From contig JAEZCN010000134.1 of assembly GCA_023433515.1 (NCBI GenBank), forward strand, positions 1 to 11,228: a DNA stretch of 11,228 nucleotides, written 5' to 3'. Of this stretch, positions 7,322-11,228 are shown one piece after another (the stretch's first letter is position 1; each line of letters begins with the position of its first letter). The notes below the pieces were generated by a model, which searched no databases, was not told the DNA's origin, and saw only the letters and a program-made list of their open reading frames with translations. A program made the position numbers and the translations under genes. This DNA comes from Pseudomonadota bacterium. Lineage in GTDB: Bacteria > Pseudomonadota > Gammaproteobacteria > Steroidobacterales > Steroidobacteraceae.

Positions 7322-8616
7322 ACCTTCTTCCGGCGGCGCAGTTGCAGATAGGCGTCGATGACCGCCGTGTCGAGCTTGTCGTCCGGCTCGTCGAGCACGA
7401 GCACTCCCTGGCGCCGCAACGTGGCGACCTGCAATTGCGCACGATCGCGGTGCTCGCGCGCCGCGAGCGCGATGGCCGGATCGCGCCAGTCGCGCGCCTC
7501 GGCTTGCGCGAGTTCGGAAATCTCCGCGGCGTGCGGCGCGGCCACGATGGGCTGGTGACGCGGCACGAGCGCCTTCATCGCATGCATCAACCGGTCGTTG
7601 CGCTCGGGCTCGGCGAGATCCGTGAGCCAGACGACGAGGCCGCGGTGCCGCATCATCCGCCGCACGTGCATCGCCGCGATCAACGGGTCCGATTCGCCGC
7701 GATCGGTCACGAGGGTTTCGAGCGTGCGATGCAAGCGCGTCGCGGCGCGCACGCCGCGATCCGGCAGGCACGCGCCCATGATGCGGTCGGCATACACGAG
7801 CACACCGACGCGGTCCTCGGCCGAAACCGCGTGCCGCGCGAGGCGCGCGGCGACGTTCGCGTACAGCCCCAGGCGGTCCAGTGCGCCGGCGCGCACGCGG
7901 CTCGCACGGCCCGCGTCGATGACGATCAGGATTTCGAGATGCTGCGCCTCGCTGTATTCGCGCGAGATCAACGTGCCGCGACGCGCCGTCGCCTTCCAGT
8001 CGATGCGCGACAACGCGTCGCCGGAAACGTAGTCGCGCAACTGCAGCAGCTCGACTCCCGAGCCCGGCAGGCGCCGCGGCGTCTCTCCGGCCGACTCGCC
8101 CGGCACGGCGCGCCCGCCGCGCGCCAGGCTGTCGGGTCCGACCGTGAACGGCGCATCGAGACCGAGTGGACGAGTCCACCACGCGAGCGAGAACCGGCCT
8201 AACAATCTTGCCGGCACGCCGGTGAAACGGCCGGCGCCGAGCCTCGTCGGCTGCAGCTCGCACGGATCGCGCAATTCCCCGGCCGGCGGCACCTTCACCT
8301 GCCGCACGTCGACGGATTGCGCGAGCGCCGGCGGCAGCACGCGGGCGTACTGCACTTCCAGTTCCCGTGCGCGATTGTGATGAAACGCGAATGCGCCCTG
8401 CACCCGGCGACCAAGCCGCAGGCTCGAGTCGTACCGAATGCGCAGATCGACGCGCGTACCGCGCGCGTACCAGGCCTCGATCGCGAGACCCGCGAGCAAC
8501 AGGAACGCGGGCAACAGCCAGGCGTCCGCGAATGCCGGCTCGTCCGACCACGTGCCCGCGATCGCGAGCAGCGCGGTCAGCGCGACGAACAGGTATCCGC
8601 GCAGCGCGAAGTGCAC
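7318..8616 (-). CDS. DUF58 domain protein of a MoxR gene cluster
   Basis: A 432-residue protein with two N-terminal membrane segments (about 6 to 23 and 32 to 50), a long middle region, and the DUF58 hallmark at 187 to 221, seen as GVELLQLRDYVSGD followed by SRIDWKATARRGTLISREY. The domain continues into a von Willebrand A-like fold. The metal-site motif of canonical vWA domains (DxSxS) reads DAGRA at 234 to 238, so it is unlikely to form a standard MIDAS. DUF58 proteins are almost always next to MoxR AAA+ ATPases and are thought to act as partners or substrates, but their reaction is unknown. GTG at 8616 is supported by GAGG 7 nt upstream, overlapping the MoxR stop; the gap to that gene is 4 nt. 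It is the last gene of the operon and converges with the RDD-SpoIIM gene. Confidence 0.93.
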   Translation of the reverse strand: MHFALRGYLFVALTALLAIAGTWSDEPAFADAWLLPAFLLLAGLAIEAWYARGTRVDLRIRYDSSLRLGRRVQGAFAFHHNRARELEVQYARVLPPALAQSVDVRQVKVPPAGELRDPCELQPTRLGAGRFTGVPARLLGRFSLAWWTRPLGLDAPFTVGPDSLARGGRAVPGESAGETPRRLPGSGVELLQLRDYVSGDALSRIDWKATARRGTLISREYSEAQHLEILIVIDAGRASRVRAGALDRLGLYANVAARLARHAVSAEDRVGVLVYADRIMGACLPDRGVRAATRLHRTLETLVTDRGESDPLIAAMHVRRMMRHRGLVVWLTDLAEPERNDRLMHAMKALVPRHQPIVAAPHAAEISELAQAEARDWRDPAIALAAREHRDRAQLQVATLRRQGVLVLDEPDDKLDTAVIDAYLQLRRRKKV

Positions 8617-8620
8617 CTGG

Positions 8621-9571
8621 CTACCTCGGGACGGGCGTGGCGTCGAGGATGGCGCCGACGATGCCGAGATCGGTCTCGCCCTCGAGCGCGGCCTCGGCCT
8701 TGAGCACCAGGCGATGCGCGAGCACCCAGCGAGCGACGGCCTGCACGTCGTCGGGCGCGACGAAATCGCCGTTGCGCAGTCCCGCGTGCACGCGCGCCGC
8801 GCGAATCAGCGCGAGCGCGCCGCGCGTCGACAATCCGAGCGCCACGCGCGGATGTGTGCGCGTGGCCTGCGCGAGATCGAGCACGTAGTTGGACAGCGCC
8901 TCGGACACGTGCAGCGCGCTCGCGGCGGCGCGCGCCTGGTGCAGCAGGTTGGTATCGAGTGTGCCGAGATCGGCGGGAATCGCCTCGCGCGCCTCGAGCT
9001 CGGTGCCGTATCGGCGCAGGATCTCGGCTTCCGCGGCGCGCTCCGGGTAGGTCATGTCGACGCGCAGCATGAACCGGTCGAGCTGCGATTCGGGCAGTGG
9101 ATAGGTGCCCTCGAACTCGCGCGGGTTCTGAGTCGCGAGCACGAGAAAGTCCTCGGGCAGCTCGAACGTGTCCCGCTCCGACGATACGTGCCGCTCTTCC
9201 ATCGCCTCGAGCAGCGCCGACTGCGTCTTGGGTCCGGTGCGATTGATCTCGTCCACCAGCAGCACGTCCGCGAACAACGGCCCGCGCCGGAAGACGAACT
9301 CGTTCTTCGCCGAGTCGAATACGTGGGTGCCGATGATGTCGCTCGGCATCAGGTCCGCGGTGCCCTGCACGCGGCGGAATTCCCCGCCCAGCACGCGCGC
9401 GAGCGTTTTGGCGAGCAGGGTCTTGCCGAGTCCCGGCGGTCCCTGCACGAGCACGTGGCCGCGCGCGATCAGGGCGATCGACAGCGCCCGGACCACGTCT
9501 TCGGCCCCGACGATGACGCGCGCGAGCTCGCGCTGCACGGATTGTTCGAAAGTGGCGACTAATGAGTTCAT
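8621..9571 (-). CDS. MoxR-type AAA+ ATPase
   Basis: A 316-residue cytosolic AAA+ ATPase of the MoxR family, presumed chaperone-like remodelling factors for vWA-containing or membrane-protein partners. Visible motifs are Walker A GPPGLGKT at 44 to 51, the MoxR stretch RVQGTADLMPSDIIGTHVFD at 67 to 86, the loop FRRGPLFADVLLVDEINR ending in Walker B (104 to 111), sensor 1 ATQNP at 146 to 150, the arginine-finger segment ESQLDRF near 166, and sensor 2 GLSTRGALAL at 246 to 255. ATG at 9571 overlaps the DUF4350 stop in ATGA; no clear ribosome site precedes it, so translational coupling is likely. The longer open frame upstream of 9571 overlaps DUF4350 out of frame and is not part of this gene. All ATPase motifs are intact, so it should be active. 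Confidence 0.97.
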   Translation of the reverse strand: MNSLVATFEQSVQRELARVIVGAEDVVRALSIALIARGHVLVQGPPGLGKTLLAKTLARVLGGEFRRVQGTADLMPSDIIGTHVFDSAKNEFVFRRGPLFADVLLVDEINRTGPKTQSALLEAMEERHVSSERDTFELPEDFLVLATQNPREFEGTYPLPESQLDRFMLRVDMTYPERAAEAEILRRYGTELEAREAIPADLGTLDTNLLHQARAAASALHVSEALSNYVLDLAQATRTHPRVALGLSTRGALALIRAARVHAGLRNGDFVAPDDVQAVARWVLAHRLVLKAEAALEGETDLGIVGAILDATPVPR

Positions 9572-10929
9572 GTCTTGATTTTTCTCGCGAGTTTGTCGAG
9601 CAGGTTCTGCAACGAAGTGAGCGGAGGTTTGCGCTCCGCGTAGGCGTCCGCGTACCAGGCCTTGAGCTGATCCATCTCCTGCGGAAGGATCGCCGCGTGT
9701 CGTTCGAGCCAGCGCCACAGCTCGCCGCGTTCGGCGTTCGCGCGCAGCCCGGAGCCGCGCGCGACGCGCGCGACCTGTCCGAAGAAATCGTCGAACAGGC
9801 TGCGCGCGGTGTGGTGAGGCGCCACCGTGCGCGCGATGAAGTTGCCGGCATGGCGGACCAGCGTCGCTTCGGAAGGATCGTTCGCCGGCTCCAGCGGCGC
9901 GCGCAGCCGCGTCGAGCCGAGCACCCACACCAGCCACAACGCGAGCACGATGAAGACAGTACGCAGCAGGCGCGGGTCGCTGAAGAAGCGGGCCGGGTCG
10001 TAGTTGGCCGAAAGTCCCTGGCGCAGGTCGTCGAACAGCACCGTGCCGCCCGGCGACACCACGGCCGCCACGATGTTGCCTAACAGCCGCGCATTGTCGT
10101 CGCTGCCGAGCGCACGGTTGGTGAACAGCGATCCGCCGGCGGACAGCAGGATGCGTCCCGCGCCCAGGCGCTGTTCGAAGATCGCGCCTTCGCCGTTCGG
10201 CGCGCGCGCCAGCGTGATCAGGAAACTGTCGTAGGGCATGCGCAACGACCATTCCTCCGCCTTGTAATCGGTTTCGAGCGCGAGCCGGCGCACTCCGCGC
10301 AACAGCGAATGCGGGCCGGTGGGCAGTAGTTCGATCGTCTCGGGCTCGTCGAGGATTCGACGGTCACCACCGAGCAGCGACTCGATGCGATCCGACGCGT
10401 CCTCGTCCTCGCCTTTGGCATCGCGGGCATCCTGCTCGGCGACGCGCTGCGAAAGCGGCGTGCGGTCGAGCCGCTGGGCGCGCGCGGCGAGCGTTTCGAA
10501 CTCGACGCCGGTGAGCGACTCGATCTCGACCACCGTGCTCGAAGTGCGCCCGGCGCCCCAACCTGGCTGGTCGACGAGCGCCGCGCAGATCAGCAAGGTG
10601 TTGCCGCGGCGAACCCAGGCGTCGAGCGCGCCGAACTCGTCGTTGCGGAACATCTCGAGCCCCGGCAACGAAAGGATGAGCAGGTTGCCGCGCGGCGCGA
10701 TCGAAAGTTCGGCGAGCGCCGTGTAACGATCGCGATACGAACGGGCCGCGATGCCGGATCGCGACAGCCACTCGAACAACGCCGCGTAGCCATTGCCGCG
10801 GCGCTCGGCCGTGGTGGGCCGCGCGGTGTCCGCATCCGGATCCAGCGATGGCGTCGGCCGCAGCCACATTCCATAGAACGCGGCCAGCGCCGCGAGTGCG
10901 AGCAGCAACGTGATGCCGCGTTCGCGCAT
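9568..10929 (-). CDS. DUF4350 domain membrane protein
   Basis: A 453-residue protein with an N-terminal membrane anchor (about 5 to 23) and a second hydrophobic helix near 322 to 339, suggesting a periplasmic domain of about 300 residues and a cytosolic C-terminal tail. Residues 42 to 118 look like a DUF4350 domain: RRGNGYAALFEWLSRSGIAA, a strand GNLLILSLPG, and DAWVRRGNTLLICA, a glutamine-amidotransferase-like fold without evident catalytic residues. A low-complexity acidic stretch (AEQDARDAKGEDEDASD, about 164 to 180) interrupts the soluble domain. FEQRLGAGRILLSAGGSLFTNRAL at 251 to 274 is also typical of DUF4350 proteins. The start ATG at 10929 shares one base with the stop of the upstream gene (TGATG), and its own stop overlaps the MoxR start by 4 nt. 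Function unknown; assignment rests on pattern recognition plus context. Confidence 0.85.
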   Translation of the reverse strand: MRERGITLLLALAALAAFYGMWLRPTPSLDPDADTARPTTAERRGNGYAALFEWLSRSGIAARSYRDRYTALAELSIAPRGNLLILSLPGLEMFRNDEFGALDAWVRRGNTLLICAALVDQPGWGAGRTSSTVVEIESLTGVEFETLAARAQRLDRTPLSQRVAEQDARDAKGEDEDASDRIESLLGGDRRILDEPETIELLPTGPHSLLRGVRRLALETDYKAEEWSLRMPYDSFLITLARAPNGEGAIFEQRLGAGRILLSAGGSLFTNRALGSDDNARLLGNIVAAVVSPGGTVLFDDLRQGLSANYDPARFFSDPRLLRTVFIVLALWLVWVLGSTRLRAPLEPANDPSEATLVRHAGNFIARTVAPHHTARSLFDDFFGQVARVARGSGLRANAERGELWRWLERHAAILPQEMDQLKAWYADAYAERKPPLTSLQNLLDKLARKIKT

Positions 10930-11228
10930 CAGCGTTTCACCGGCAGGCGCCCGAATTTCGCGAGCAGTTCCTGCGCGAGTTTCACCGCGTCCTCGAGTAC
11001 CGAACTACCCGGAGCCTGCGGCGCGTAGCGCACCTGCTCGGCGACCGATGCGACGCGTTCGAGACCGGCGCGGTCGGCGGTCTCGTCGAGCTCGGCGCGC
11101 CGCGCGATCGCGGTCGCGGTGAGACCTTCGGACGCCGGCAACCGGTGCGCACGCGTCAATGATTCACCCAGCAACCTCAGCAACATGCCGGGTCGGTCGG
11201 CGAGCGGCGCGGCCGCGACGTCCGCGAG
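10929..11228 (-). CDS. probable DUF4129 protein, 3' end (partial)
   Basis: The last 99 codons of a gene entering from the right edge. The frame is open to base 11228, beyond the internal ATG at 11186, so that ATG need not be the start. The visible sequence is soluble and helical. SEGLTATAIARRAELDET, with AGLERVASVAEQVRYAP after it, resembles the C-terminal DUF4129 pattern (a 'lTa.El' helix, then a helix ending in 'rYg'). DUF4129 genes are regular neighbours of DUF4350, MoxR and DUF58 genes, which strengthens the call. It overlaps the DUF4350 start by one base, so it belongs to the same operon. Membrane segments expected for DUF4129 proteins would lie outside the window. Confidence 0.65.
   Translation of the reverse strand, partial: LADVAAAPLADRPGMLLRLLGESLTRAHRLPASEGLTATAIARRAELDETADRAGLERVASVAEQVRYAPQAPGSSVLEDAVKLAQELLAKFGRLPVKR

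Noticed and set aside
8166..8179. Palindrome GTGGAC-GA-GTCCAC inside the DUF58 gene
   Set aside because: It is short, lies within conserved coding sequence, and such palindromes are expected by chance in GC-rich DNA; no further context suggests a site.
7298..8551. 417-codon minus-strand frame overlapping DUF58
   Set aside because: The translation is arginine/alanine-rich with no motif, while the overlapping 432-codon frame carries the full DUF58 signature.
9572..10252. Extended MoxR frame reaching into DUF4350
   Set aside because: The sequence is an out-of-frame shadow of DUF4350. MoxR homology starts at 9571 with an ATGA overlap.

Overview
The window comes from the chromosome of a high-GC gammaproteobacterium. 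The gene order LbcA-type TPR protein, lolB, ispE, tRNA-Gln, prs, rplY is the one seen in Pseudomonas (PA4667 to PA4671) and in Xanthomonadales-type genomes. GC richness, GTG starts and short overlaps fit a Xanthomonadales, Steroidobacter or Nevskia-like lineage, but the exact taxon cannot be read from these bases.

Region 1 (1 to 4620, minus strand, read right to left) is a housekeeping block: a periplasmic TPR protein, outer-membrane lipoprotein receptor LolB, the isoprenoid kinase IspE, tRNA-Gln(UUG) only 5 nt after ispE, PRPP synthase Prs, then the 5' end of rplY (ribosomal protein L25). The 165 bp between prs and rplY is largely filled by a 106 bp inverted repeat resembling a REP pair/REPIN. 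A perfect hairpin lies between the tRNA and prs.

Region 2 (4621 to 4662) is a 42 bp divergent control region. Candidate promoters for the TPR operon (minus) and prfA (plus) overlap, and both would start transcription at or next to the start codon, so both mRNAs may be leaderless. In Pseudomonas hemA lies here, ahead of prfA; it is missing from this window.

Region 3 (4663 to 7301, plus strand) holds prfA (release factor 1), whose stop overlaps the start of one polypeptide that fuses an RDD membrane domain to a SpoIIM membrane domain. prmC, a common downstream partner of prfA, is not here.

Region 4 (7318 to 11228, minus strand, read right to left) is a tightly packed operon: the 3' end of a probable DUF4129 gene, a DUF4350 membrane protein, a MoxR-type AAA+ ATPase and a DUF58 protein. 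It converges on the RDD-SpoIIM gene, and the two stop codons sit in opposite arms of one hairpin. DUF4129, DUF4350, MoxR, DUF58, SpoIIM and RDD genes recur together in several phyla, including mycobacteria. The convergent pair therefore probably forms one poorly characterised membrane-associated MoxR system, and this is the least understood content of the window.
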